A DNA stretch of 64,000 nt from Shimia aestuarii. Lineage in GTDB: Bacteria > Pseudomonadota > Alphaproteobacteria > Rhodobacterales > Rhodobacteraceae. Positions 1 through 8,519 of this stretch are shown in pieces (the first letter of the stretch is position 1; every line of letters begins with the position of its first letter). Position numbers and translations under genes: made by a program. The stretch spans positions 1 through 64,000 of the forward strand of contig NZ_FOTQ01000011.1 in NCBI RefSeq assembly GCF_900114635.1, given 5' to 3'. The notes under the pieces are model-generated. The model was not told the DNA's origin. It did not search any database and saw only the letters and a program-made list of their open reading frames with translations.

Positions 1-809
1 GGCATTGCCAAGTTGTTCGCGTTCTCTTTTTCGCCTAGGTGACAGGGATGAAAATACCATCCGATATGCCGCGTCTTAAAGGCTTCCGTTTTCCGCGCGA
101 GATCATCGCATACGCGGTTTGGGCCTACCATCGCTTCGCCCTGAGCACGGCGGATGTTGAAGACCTGCTGGCCGAACGCGGAGTGATCGTCAGTCGGGAA
201 ACTGTCAGGCAATGGGTGAACCGGTTTGGCGCCCACTTTGCAGATTGTGTCAGACGTGACCGCCCGGCAGCGGCGGACAAATGGCACCTGGACGAAGTTG
301 TCGTGCCGATCGGAGGCCTGAAATACTGGCTCTGGCGGGCAGTAGACTCGAACGGCGACGTTCTGGATATTCTCGTCCAACCGCAGCGAAACGCCAAAGC
401 GGCAAAGCGTTTTGTGAAGCGACTGATGGCGCGTTTCGGTGATCCACGCGTTGTGATTACGGACAAATTGCGCAGCTATATCAAGCCAATCCGTGATCTC
501 GCCCCAAATGCGGACCACCGGGCGCACAAGGGATTAAACAACCTCATTGAAGGCTCACATCGGCCGACCCGGAAACGCGAGAAGCTGATGGGGCGTTTCA
601 AATCCCCGCGCCAGGCGCAAAGGTTCCTCGTCGCCCACGACCAGATCAATGTCGTTTTCCGCCCCCGCCGCTACCGAATGTCAGCCAACGCCTACCGCCA
701 GACTAGATCCGACGCTTTCAGTCTGTGGCACGGATATGCAAGCGAAATGAACGCCTGACGACACTGCCTAAGGCTAATCGTGTCCAGTATCAGACAACTT
801 GGCAATGCC
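1..809 (+). mobile_element. Complete IS6-family insertion sequence
   Basis: The element is bounded by perfect 16-bp terminal inverted repeats: GGCATTGCCAAGTTGT at 1-16 and its reverse complement at 794-809. It holds a single transposase gene. The size of about 0.8 kb and one-gene layout are typical of the IS6/IS26 family, which moves by replicative cointegrate formation. The window begins at its first base, so the left target duplication cannot be checked. Confidence 0.93.
48..758 (+). CDS. IS6-family DDE transposase
   Basis: Transposase of about 236 residues, full length for IS6. The N-terminal part (roughly residues 15-65) carries the zinc-ribbon/HTH-like segment with the family pattern DVEDLLAERGV..S.ETVRQWV. 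The DDE catalytic core follows, with Asp in WHLDEV, Asp in VITDKLRSY and Glu in NLIEGSH, and then the K/R-rich C-terminus. ATG at 48 is preferred over GTG at 39 because the family usually starts a few residues before the conserved FRFPREII block. No lesion is visible, so the enzyme is probably active. Confidence 0.92.
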   Translation: MKIPSDMPRLKGFRFPREIIAYAVWAYHRFALSTADVEDLLAERGVIVSRETVRQWVNRFGAHFADCVRRDRPAAADKWHLDEVVVPIGGLKYWLWRAVDSNGDVLDILVQPQRNAKAAKRFVKRLMARFGDPRVVITDKLRSYIKPIRDLAPNADHRAHKGLNNLIEGSHRPTRKREKLMGRFKSPRQAQRFLVAHDQINVVFRPRRYRMSANAYRQTRSDAFSLWHGYASEMNA

Positions 810-944
810 TCTCAAATAGTTCGGACCACCCCCCTGACAAGCGATGGCCAGTTGAACACCAAATAGCCGCCCGATTTTTCCCTTTGGCACTGAGCAAAGT
901 CAATTGGAGCTGGCTTTCTGGAGGGCACAGCAATGACCCCATCT
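810..944. other. Spacer between IS6 and the Tn3-family transposon
   Basis: No gene is visible. The stretch ends in a palindrome (TGACCCC-ATCT-GGGGTCA, 933-950) whose right arm is the outer end of the Tn3 inverted repeat. It does not contain the missing 5' part of the lpd gene found beyond the right end of the transposon, so the two flanks do not belong together. Confidence 0.6.
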
Positions 945-988
945 GGGGTCACTGCATAAAAGTGACATTATTGTCCGGTTCGCGCGAA
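945..988. repeat. Left terminal inverted repeat of the Tn3-family element
   Basis: The 44-bp end begins GGGGTCACTGCATAAAAGTG and finishes in CGCGCGAA. It pairs with the right end with only a few mismatches, for example GACATT against GCCAAT just after position 20 of the repeat. Confidence 0.93.
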
Positions 989-1000
989 CGAAACATGAAC

Positions 1001-3976
1001 TCATGCGGCATCGCGAAGATCATTTTTCCGAAGTGGCCTGAGGCGATCTGGGCTGAATGGCGGGTTCATGTTCCAGAGGTAGTCCCCTGTCAATCCGACA
1101 TGGGCCCAGCCAAGTGGCGCGATGTGTTTGATGATGTCATTCGGGATGGCGACGCCGTTTTTCCTCAGATCAGTGACTGAGGCTTCCAGATACTTGGTGT
1201 TCCACAGGATGATGGCGGCGACCAGGAGGTTGAGACCGGATGCTTTGTGGATCTGATGCTCATAGCTGCGATCGCGCATTTCACCGAGTTGGTTGAAGAA
1301 GACCCCACGTGCCAGGGCGTTTCGGGCTTCGCCTCTGGCCAGACTTGCGCTGGTTCTTTTTCTCAGTTCCAGGCTGCGCATCCATTCCAGGGCAAAGAGG
1401 GTCCGCTCCAACCGCCCCAGTTCGCGCAGGGCAATGGCGAGTCCGTTTTGCCTGGGATAAGCGGACAAGCTTTTAAGGATCGCCGATGCGGTGGTGGTCC
1501 CGGCCTTGATGGACGTCGCCAGCCTGAGAATCTCGCGCCAGTTGTCGACAATGTGACCGACCTTGATGGTGCCGCCGATGAAGGGTGTCATGATGGCCGG
1601 AGGCTTCATGCCGGGCAGAAGGTACAATTTGCGATCCTTGAAGTTTCGCAAGCGCGGCGCGAAGCGGAACCCCAAGAGATAGCACAGCGCAAAGACATGG
1701 TCTGTCGCGCCGCCAGTGTCCACATGATGCTCTTCGATTGCGACACCGGATTGGTGGCGAAGTAGACCATCCAAAACGAAGGGTGCTTCGCTTTCTGTGG
1801 CGGTGATGACCGTTGAGTGGAACGGGCTGAACTGATCGGAGATGTGGGTGTAGAACTTGAGACCCGGTGTACGCCCGTATTTTGCGTTGATATCCGCAGA
1901 GGCCTCACCGCGGCCACCGGCCCGGAAGAACTGCCCGTCTGAGGATGACGTCACGCCATCCCCCCAGAGTTTGGCCAGCGGGAGTTCGCGGTGCATGTCG
2001 ACCAAACAGGCCAACGCGCTTGAATATGTTTCCTCACGCAAATGCCAGTCATGAGCCCATGCGATCTGCCGGGCGGACAGATTGTGGGTTGCTGCCGCCA
2101 TGCGGGATACGCTCAGATTGACACCGTCGGCCAGGACGGCGGCAAACAGCGCCTTTTGATCTTCCGCCGGTCTGCCCGAGCGATAATGGGTGAAGCACTC
2201 CGCAAATCCGGTCCAGGCGTTAACCTCCGTCAGCAGGTCGGGGATCTTGATCTGTGGCAATTGCCCATAAACCAGACGGCTCATGGCCGTGGCGGCTTCA
2301 GGCGTTTCGTCTTTGATCGGGGTGATGCTCAGGGTGCCACCCTGAATGACGGCATCCGGCAGCGTCCCCGCTTCGGCCCGGGCCGCGACAGTGGCCATGG
2401 CCTCCTCAATCTGCTGTTGCCGTTCCGCAAGATAGGTTTCTGCATCCGCCGCGGCGGCGATCGGCAGCGATCCCTCGGTACGCAAGATCTCGAAGGTAGC
2501 CTTGGGGATGAGCCGATCATCGAAGTTTCGGCGCTGCCGGCTTCCTTCGACCCAGACATCCCCGGCCCGAAGCCGATCTCGCAATTCGAAATAGACGCAC
2601 AGCTCGTATGCGCGCCGGTTGATCTCTCCTGGTGCAGAGAAGACAAATGGACGCCAGACCTTCCGAATGAACCCGGTGGGAGGGTTGTCAGGCAGGCTGC
2701 GCTTGTTCGTGTTGTACATGATGCGCAAAACATCCACCGCACGAAGAAGGCTGGCGGCACTTGCCGCGCCTTTGAAGGAGAACACCTTTATTATCAGGGG
2801 CGCAAACTGACGGGCCGTCTGATATTTTCCGATGAGATCGGAGTATTTGTCGGGCTTTCCGTCTCCCAGGGCAGTTTCAATTGCGGATGTCGCACTCTCG
2901 ATCTCATCCCAATTGGCGGTGTCCAGCATCCCGTTGAGATCGCCGGTTTGCAGACGGGCCGTCAGGGCTTCACGGCAGAAGTCTTTGAGAGACTGCAAGG
3001 GGCGGATGATGTCCATCAGGAGCTGGGACGCTTTGTCGGAACTTTGCTGTTCCGCCCTTCGAAAGCTGCGGCCCAGCAATTTGTCGAACATATCCAGTGC
3101 GAGATCGGTGAGCTGTTCTTCCAGCCGCAGGCAGGCGGCCGACAAAACCGCCCACAACCGTGGCACGGCCAAACGGCGCAGGTTTTGCACCGTGATCCGC
3201 AAACCTTCCCCGGCCAGACTGTCGAGCGCCGATGTCGAGATGTTTTGACGCAAACTGGCAGGCAGGCCGATTGCTCGAACCACAATCAGGCGATCCAGAA
3301 CAGCCTTGAGGGATTTGGCGGACGCTGATTTGGGTGCTGCCTTCAACCAACTCAGCGTCGACACCTCGCCTGATTCAGGGGGCGCAATCAGCGCGCGCAG
3401 AGTATCGTGGTGATCCGGATGCAGATCTCCGGTCAGAGCGGATATCCTGACATTTTCCGCGCGCTGGATCGCGTGCCTGACAATCAGTTCAACGGTACGA
3501 CGCGCGGGGACCAGGATACGCCGCCTTCTCAGTTCTTCGATCAGCGAGATTGCCAAAGGCTCTGCCCGCGGGTCTTCTCCTGCAGATGGTGTCAGCCAAT
3601 GAACAAGTTCCCGTACGAGAGATCTTGTGAAGGCCTGATATCCGAACCGAGCTATGATTTGCCCGATATGTTCGCGTCGCGTTTGCGGGCGCTGATCATA
3701 GACCGCCAGATCGGAAGCGCTGGCATCAACCTGATCTGCAAGAAAGGCCAGCATAACGTCGTTGGGCTGTTCTCCAACCTCACGAACCCGCCCGGGATGG
3801 CGCAGATAAGCCAATGACACGGCATAGCCCAGACGGGCGGCCGCGGTTCGCTTTCTGGCAACAGCCTCGATCTCGTCCGGGGTAAGCGTGCAATACATCG
3901 CAACCTCTCGATCCTCCGAGGGCGGCGCCATCAACCGAGACCAAAAACTTGCCGCCAATAATTGTCGCCGTGCCAT
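1001..3976 (-). CDS. tnpA: Tn3-family transposase TnpA
   Basis: A 991-residue protein, the usual size for Tn3 TnpA. The N-terminal DNA-binding region (DUF4158-like, including the TPDEI and RR.HI..Q..FGYQAF blocks) is followed by the large DDE region. Catalytic residues can be placed at Asp in SSSDGQFF, Asp in HVDTGGATDHVF, and Glu in the helix around LRELGRLERTLFALEWM near the C-terminus. It recognises the 44-bp repeats and promotes replicative transposition. The gene ends 13 bp inside the left repeat and is divergent from tnpR. No frameshift is seen. Confidence 0.95.
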   Translation of the reverse strand: MARRQLLAASFWSRLMAPPSEDREVAMYCTLTPDEIEAVARKRTAAARLGYAVSLAYLRHPGRVREVGEQPNDVMLAFLADQVDASASDLAVYDQRPQTRREHIGQIIARFGYQAFTRSLVRELVHWLTPSAGEDPRAEPLAISLIEELRRRRILVPARRTVELIVRHAIQRAENVRISALTGDLHPDHHDTLRALIAPPESGEVSTLSWLKAAPKSASAKSLKAVLDRLIVVRAIGLPASLRQNISTSALDSLAGEGLRITVQNLRRLAVPRLWAVLSAACLRLEEQLTDLALDMFDKLLGRSFRRAEQQSSDKASQLLMDIIRPLQSLKDFCREALTARLQTGDLNGMLDTANWDEIESATSAIETALGDGKPDKYSDLIGKYQTARQFAPLIIKVFSFKGAASAASLLRAVDVLRIMYNTNKRSLPDNPPTGFIRKVWRPFVFSAPGEINRRAYELCVYFELRDRLRAGDVWVEGSRQRRNFDDRLIPKATFEILRTEGSLPIAAAADAETYLAERQQQIEEAMATVAARAEAGTLPDAVIQGGTLSITPIKDETPEAATAMSRLVYGQLPQIKIPDLLTEVNAWTGFAECFTHYRSGRPAEDQKALFAAVLADGVNLSVSRMAAATHNLSARQIAWAHDWHLREETYSSALACLVDMHRELPLAKLWGDGVTSSSDGQFFRAGGRGEASADINAKYGRTPGLKFYTHISDQFSPFHSTVITATESEAPFVLDGLLRHQSGVAIEEHHVDTGGATDHVFALCYLLGFRFAPRLRNFKDRKLYLLPGMKPPAIMTPFIGGTIKVGHIVDNWREILRLATSIKAGTTTASAILKSLSAYPRQNGLAIALRELGRLERTLFALEWMRSLELRKRTSASLARGEARNALARGVFFNQLGEMRDRSYEHQIHKASGLNLLVAAIILWNTKYLEASVTDLRKNGVAIPNDIIKHIAPLGWAHVGLTGDYLWNMNPPFSPDRLRPLRKNDLRDAA

Positions 3977-4110
3977 AAACTACCCTCTTCCCATCGATGT
4001 CCGTGAAACGCTCGTTTGGCGGAGCCTCCCGCGCCGTCCGTCAATATGGCTTGACAACGGGAAGTCGGACAAGTTGATTCATGGACGGGAAAACGGACAA
4101 GGCTATCTTC
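3977..4110. promoter_or_regulatory. Putative res site and divergent tnpA/tnpR promoter region
   Basis: The 134-bp gap between divergent tnpA and tnpR is where Tn3-type elements carry the three-subsite res locus. Inverted short arms are visible, for example GTCCG at 4036-4040 with CGGAC at 4066-4070, and further GTCCG/CGGAC-type half sites at about 3999-4003 and 4093-4098. The location and half sites support resolvase binding and autoregulation. Exact subsites are not resolved by eye. Confidence 0.55.
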
Positions 4111-4671
4111 ATGGCACGGATAGGATATGCGCGGGTCTCGACGGCGGAGCAAAAACTGGAACCACAGGTGGATGCGCTCAAAGCCGCGGGCTGCGAAACC
4201 GTGTTTGAAGATGTGATCTCCGGCGCCAAAGCAGAACGCCCCGGCCTAAATGATGCCCTGACCTTTCTGCGCAGGGGCGACACCCTTGTGGTCTGGAAAC
4301 TCGATCGCCTGGGCCGATCCATGAAGCATCTGGTGGAAACAGTGGCAGAGCTCGGTGACCGTGGCGTTGGCTTCAGATCTCTGACCGAAGGCGTGGACAC
4401 GACGACCACCGGAGGCACATTGGTGTTCCATCTGTTCGGCGCGCTCGCCCAGTTCGAACGTGACCTCATAGTCGAGCGGACACAGGCCGGATTGAAGGCA
4501 GCCGCAACGCGCGGCAGAAAAGGCGGGCGCAAGCCTGTCGTCACGCCCAAAAAGCTGGAGCAGGCAAAAGCCCATATCAGCGATGGATTGACAGTCCGCG
4601 AGGCCGCTGCCCGCCTCAAAATCAGCAAAACCAGCCTCTACAACGCTCTCAGAGACCAGAAAACCGGCTGA
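4111..4671 (+). CDS. tnpR: Serine-family resolvase TnpR
   Basis: A 186-residue serine recombinase. The N-terminal catalytic domain begins IGYARVST, where the final Ser is the nucleophile, and includes the conserved LDRLGRS segment. A helix-turn-helix lies in the C-terminal 40 residues (LTVREAAARLKISKTSLYNAL). ATG at 4111 fits the conserved family start MARIGYARVS; an upstream in-frame ATG at 4081 would add ten residues inside the res region. The role is resolution of transposition cointegrates at res. The gene stops 22 bp before the right inverted repeat. Confidence 0.94.
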   Translation: MARIGYARVSTAEQKLEPQVDALKAAGCETVFEDVISGAKAERPGLNDALTFLRRGDTLVVWKLDRLGRSMKHLVETVAELGDRGVGFRSLTEGVDTTTTGGTLVFHLFGALAQFERDLIVERTQAGLKAAATRGRKGGRKPVVTPKKLEQAKAHISDGLTVREAAARLKISKTSLYNALRDQKTG

Positions 4672-4693
4672 AAACGCAAATGTTCTCAGAAAG

Positions 4694-4737
4694 TTCGCGC
4701 GAGCCGGACAATATTGGCACTTTTATGCAGTGACCCC
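4694..4737. repeat. Right terminal inverted repeat of the Tn3-family element
   Basis: Reverse-complement partner of 945-988. Its outer edge (TGACCCC, ending at 4737) meets the lpd remnant directly. Confidence 0.93.
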
Positions 4738-5962
4738 AAAAGCGCTGCTTCATGCGGCCGAGATCATCCATGAGGCGCGCCATGGCGGCGATTGGGGGAT
4801 TTCCACCGGCAAGGTGGCTGTCGATCTCGATGCGCTGCGCGCCAAGAAGGACGGGATCGTCGGGCAGTTGACCGGCGGGCTTGTCGGGCTGGCCAAGCGG
4901 CGCAAGGTTGAGGTGGTGCGGGGCACAGCAAAATTCACCGGCGCGCAAAGCCTGGAGATTGACGGGAAGGCCTGGACATTCGATCAGGCGGTGATCGCAG
5001 TGGGCTCGGCCCCGGTGCGCCTGCCCGGCTGGCCCGATGACGACCGCGTCTGGGATTCGACCGCCGCGCTGGAATTGCGCGAGGTGCCCAAAAGGCTGGC
5101 GATTGTCGGTGGCGGTATCATCGGGTTGGAAATGGCGACGGTCTATGCCGCGCTCGGGGCAGAGGTAACCGTGGTCGAGTTCATGGACCAGATCGCCCCC
5201 GGCGCCGATGCCGAGGCGGTACGCATCCTGCATGCGGCGCTGGAGGCCGAGGGCATCACCCTCCACACCGGCACCAAGGTCGCCTCGGTCAAACCCACGA
5301 AGGCCGCGCTGGTGCTGACTTGCGAAGGGGCCTTTGAGGGCGAGATCAGGGCCGACGCCGCGATCCAGGCGGTGGGACGCAGCGCCAATGGCGGCAAGAT
5401 TGCCGCCGAGACGGCAGGCGTCGAGGTCACCGAGCGGGGCATCATCCCGGTCGATGCCTCCTGCCGTACCGCCAACGACACTGTCTTTGCCATAGGCGAC
5501 GTCACCGGCAACCCGATGCTGGCGCACCGCGCCACCCATCAGGGTCATGTTGCCGCCGAGGTGGCCAGCGGTCACGCAGCGGCGCTCGATACCGATCTGA
5601 TCCCCTCGGTGGCCTATACCAGCCCAGAACTCGCCTGGGCGGGCCTGACCCCGACGCAAGCCAAAGAACGCGGCATTGCCCACAAACTCGCAAGCTTTCC
5701 CTGGGCGGCCAGCGGACGGAACCTGTCCACCGGTGGTGGCGACGGGCTGACCAAGCTGGTCTATTGCCCCGACAGCCACCGCGTTCTGGGTGCCACCATC
5801 GTTGGCCGCAATGCAGGCGAGCTTTTGGCCGAATGCGTGCTGGCGATCGAGATGGGCGCGACACTGGAGGACATCGCGCTCACCGTGCATGCCCACCCGA
5901 CACTGTCCGAGACCGTCGCCTTCACCGCCGAACGGGCGCTTGGCACCCTGACGGACCTTTGA
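4738..5962 (+). pseudogene. Dihydrolipoamide dehydrogenase, 5'-truncated by Tn3-family element
   Basis: About 408 residues of an E3-type flavoprotein. It starts at KALLHAAEIIHEA, the sequence that normally follows the redox disulfide motif CxNxGCIPS. The first ~50 residues are missing, including the FAD-binding GxGxxG and both active-site cysteines. The NAD-binding GGGIIGLE motif, the FAD-contacting AIGDVTGNPMLAHRA and the C-terminal HAHPTLSE active-site dyad remain. Without the N-terminus it cannot bind FAD properly or react, so it is a pseudogene. It precedes an SDR gene by one base. A second, intact E3 gene lies at 58653-60032. The 5' part is not found on the other side of the transposon. 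Confidence 0.9.
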
Positions 5963-5963
5963 C

Positions 5964-6534
5964 ATGCCCGGTCCAGCCATTGATCTGAGCGGCAAGACGG
6001 CACTGGTCACCGGTGCCAGCCGTGGCATTGGCCGGGCGATTGCACTGGTGCTGGCGCAATGCGGCGCGCGGGTCATCGGCGTGGGCACGTCAATAGAACG
6101 CGACGATCAGGGTCCCGAGGCCGAGATCGCGGCGGCGGGCGGGGTTTTCCGGGGTTTGTCCTGTGATCTCGCGGACCGCGATCAGATCGACGCGATGATT
6201 GCGCGGCTTGATGCCGAAGACACACAAGTCGATATCCTGATCAACAATGCCGGGATCATCCGGCGAGAAGAGGCGGCAAACCACAGCCTTGAAGACTGGG
6301 ATGCGGTCATGGCCGTCAACCTCGATGCCGTTTTCCACCTGACCCGCGCCTTCGGTCAGCGCATGCTGGAGCGCGGTCATGGCAAGATCGTCAACGTCGC
6401 CTCGGTGCTGTCCTTTCAAGGTGGCATATTGGTCCCCGGCTATGCCGCGAGCAAAGGCGCGGTGGCGCAACTGACCCGTGCCTTCGCCAATGAATGGGCG
6501 GCGCGGGGCGTGAATGTGAACGCGGTCGCCCCCG
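5964..6534 (+). pseudogene. SDR oxidoreductase, KduD-like, 3'-truncated by IS6
   Basis: About 190 residues of a classical short-chain dehydrogenase with the Rossmann TGASRGIG motif, the NNAG motif, and the catalytic Ser and YxxxK (SVLSFQGG...YAASK). The pattern NNAGIIRREEA and SFQGGILVPGYAASK is closest to 2-keto-3-deoxy-gluconate-type dehydrogenases (KduD). The frame breaks right after NVNAVAPG, where the inverted repeat of an IS6 element begins, so about 60 C-terminal residues that shape the substrate site are lost. It follows the lpd remnant with a one-base gap, suggesting an old operon. The substrate assignment is tentative. Confidence 0.82.
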
Positions 6535-7355
6535 GGGATCTGTCGCAAACTTTGTGCCATTGACGCTCAAGAACGCAGAGAGTGAATAGCGGCCGATGTA
6601 ATTCAGCCGAAAGCCAGGCCATGATCTCCTTTAAAGGCGCACAATATCCCAAGGATGTGATCCTCTTTGCTGTGTTCTTCTACCTTCGATACGGCGTGTC
6701 GTACCGTGACCTTGAAGAAATCATGTCCGAGCGCGGCGTTGCGGTAGATCACACGACGCTGAACCGTTGGGTGACAAAATACGCTAGTGCAATTGCCGAT
6801 GTTGCGCGCTGACGAAAGGGACTGTGCGACCGTTCTTGGAGAATGGACGAGACTTATATCAAGGTGAAAGGCAACTGGGTCTATCTCTATCGAGCCGTTG
6901 ACAAGCACGGCAAAACGCTTGATTTCATGCTTTCCCAGCGACGAAACAAACCGGCTGCGACAAAGTTCTTCGCCAGGATGCTGGAGGTCAACGGGCTTCC
7001 GAGGAAGATTGTCATCGACAAAAGCGGAGCTAACACGGCTGGCATCAAAGCCATAAACAAGATGTTGAAAGGCTTTGGTTGTCCGATCCCAATCGAGATG
7101 GTCAGGCGGAAGTATCTGAATAACATCGTGGAACAAGACCATCGCTTCATCAAGAGACGCACTCGGCCGATGTTAGGGTTCAAGGCCTTCGCTTCAGCGG
7201 CGGCTACACTGGACGGGATCGAAGTGGCGCACATGATCCGCAAAGGTCAGCTCACGCCCGGAATCTGTCCGTTTCGTCAGTTTGCGGAACTGGCGGCATG
7301 AGCCGCGGGTTCGGTGTCAATTCTTCGGTCAGTAAGAAACTTTGCAACAGATCCC
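6535..7355 (+). mobile_element. IS6-family insertion sequence with nonsense-mutated transposase
   Basis: Ends share GGGATCTGTYGCAAA (left end at 6535, reverse complement ending at 7355), giving an 821-bp element. The 8-bp flanks (CGCCCCCG left, ATGTCAGG right) do not match, so the original duplication is gone. This fits an IS6-mediated deletion that fused the KduD-like gene to the end of the downstream CoA-transferase operon. Confidence 0.85.
6621..7301 (+). pseudogene. IS6-family transposase, interrupted by one in-frame TGA
   Basis: Both halves lie in the same frame and join as a normal IS6 transposase of about 226 codons. The N-terminal part has the FKGAQYPKDVILFAVFFYLRY and DLEEIMSERGV patterns; the second half has the DDE residues (MDETYIKV, VIDKSGAN, Glu in NIVEQDH). 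The only lesion is TGA at 6810-6812, explained by a single change from the Arg codon CGA. Without readthrough the catalytic domain is not made. Confidence 0.86.
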
Positions 7356-7370
7356 ATGTCAGGGCTTCTA

Positions 7371-8519
7371 TTATTTTGGGCTGTGCAGCCAGTTCAGTAT
7401 CTCAGCCCTGTCGGCATCCAGCGCAGGCGGGCCGTGGCGCAATTGCGCAGGGTTGTCAGACAATTTCAGTGGATTACCAACCAAACGCGCGTTTTGCCCG
7501 TCGGGCAGAGGCGCGTTGATGAGCAGTCCACTGGCTTCTATTTGCGGATGCGCCAGCGCTTCGGCTAGACTCTGCGCGGGTTGGCAGAGCAGGTCTTCGG
7601 CTGAAACACGGCGGTGGGCCTCGGCGGTGGTCAGTTCAAGAAACGCGCCGCTCAGCAGGTCGCGGATTTCGTCGCGGTGGATGCGCTGTTGGTCCGGCGT
7701 CGCCAGATGCTCAGCAGTGCTGGCATCGGGTAGGCCCAATGCTTTGCAGAGGGATTGCAGCGGATTGGGGCGGAAGAAACCCAACACGGTCAAATAGCCG
7801 TCGCTGGTTTTAAAAACAAAATTCGCGGCCAGGTCGAACCACTTGGTCGTGACCCCATGCATCAGGGTCGTTGCGGCCTCAAGGCTCTGGATCGCCATCG
7901 CGGTGTCGAGCAAGTTGATCGCAACTCTTTGCCCCTTGCCCGTACGCTCTCGATTTAGCAACGCCAGCAAGATACCCTGAGCCAACGTCTGCCCCGAGGC
8001 ATAATCAATGGCCGGCGGGTTGACGAAACTGGGGGCGCCACCGCTCGACGCGCTTTCGCGCGCCATGCCAGACAGCGACTGGATAATCAGATCCTGCCCG
8101 CCTGCCTTGGCCAGCGGGCCAGTATCACCATAGCCCGAGGCCCAGGCATAGATCAGCCGGGGATTGCGCGCGTGCAGGGCGTCATAGCCAATGCCCAACC
8201 GCTCGGCCACACCTGGGCGGAAGTTGTGAATGAGGACATCCGCCCGATCCAGCAGCGCCTGCAACGTCTCGGCGTCCTCGGGTTTTTTGGCGTCCAGAGC
8301 GATAGAGCGCTTGTTCCGGTTGGTGGCCGCGAAATGGCTGCTCATCATGCCCTTGGCGGTCGACGCAGGGTCAGAGCCTCGCAATGCCTCCCCGGTGCCC
8401 GCGCGCTCGATCTTGATCACGTCGGCGCCGAAATCGCCGAGGACCTGCGCCGCCAGCGGCCCTTGGAACACTTCGCTCATGTCGATGACGAGAAGCCCGT
8501 CGAGTACTTGGTTGCTCAT
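7371..8519 (-). CDS. CaiB/BaiF family CoA-transferase
   Basis: A 382-residue class III CoA-transferase that moves CoA between carboxylic acids by a ping-pong route with an aspartyl-CoA thioester. Family features include the N-terminal VIDMSEVFQGPLAAQVLGDFGADVIKIE, the NKRSIALD block, HNFRPGVAERLG, and a catalytic-Asp candidate in PAIDYASG. It is the last gene of a leftward operon; its start overlaps the stop of the acyl-CoA dehydrogenase gene by four bases (ATGA). The stop lies 15 bp from the IS6 right end. The acid substrate cannot be told from sequence. Confidence 0.9.
   Translation of the reverse strand: MSNQVLDGLLVIDMSEVFQGPLAAQVLGDFGADVIKIERAGTGEALRGSDPASTAKGMMSSHFAATNRNKRSIALDAKKPEDAETLQALLDRADVLIHNFRPGVAERLGIGYDALHARNPRLIYAWASGYGDTGPLAKAGGQDLIIQSLSGMARESASSGGAPSFVNPPAIDYASGQTLAQGILLALLNRERTGKGQRVAINLLDTAMAIQSLEAATTLMHGVTTKWFDLAANFVFKTSDGYLTVLGFFRPNPLQSLCKALGLPDASTAEHLATPDQQRIHRDEIRDLLSGAFLELTTAEAHRRVSAEDLLCQPAQSLAEALAHPQIEASGLLINAPLPDGQNARLVGNPLKLSDNPAQLRHGPPALDADRAEILNWLHSPK

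Larger units (their letters stand above)
945..4737. mobile_element. Tn3-family transposon without passenger genes
   Basis: A 3793-bp unit transposon bounded by 44-bp imperfect inverted repeats (945-988 and 4694-4737) that start GGGGTCACTGCATAAAAGTG on both outer edges. It encodes only a transposase (leftward) and a serine resolvase (rightward), with a resolution-site-like region between them. No 5-bp target duplication is present: the flanks are CATCT on the left and AAAAG on the right. Recombination or deletion has therefore altered at least one side since insertion. On the right the end abuts codon-level sequence of a truncated lpd gene. Confidence 0.93.

Noticed and set aside
725..1180. 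Rightward open frame overlapping the IS6 end and the Tn3 left repeat
   Set aside because: It crosses the ends of two different mobile elements and shows no family features; it is chance coding outside the real genes.
2042..3328. 428-codon frame opposite Tn3 tnpA
   Set aside because: It lies fully inside tnpA on the other strand; a high-GC shadow with no recognisable motif.
4649..6088. 479-codon frame opposite the lpd remnant
   Set aside because: Antisense shadow of a clear flavoprotein gene; its sequence is rich in Gly, Arg and His without domain patterns.
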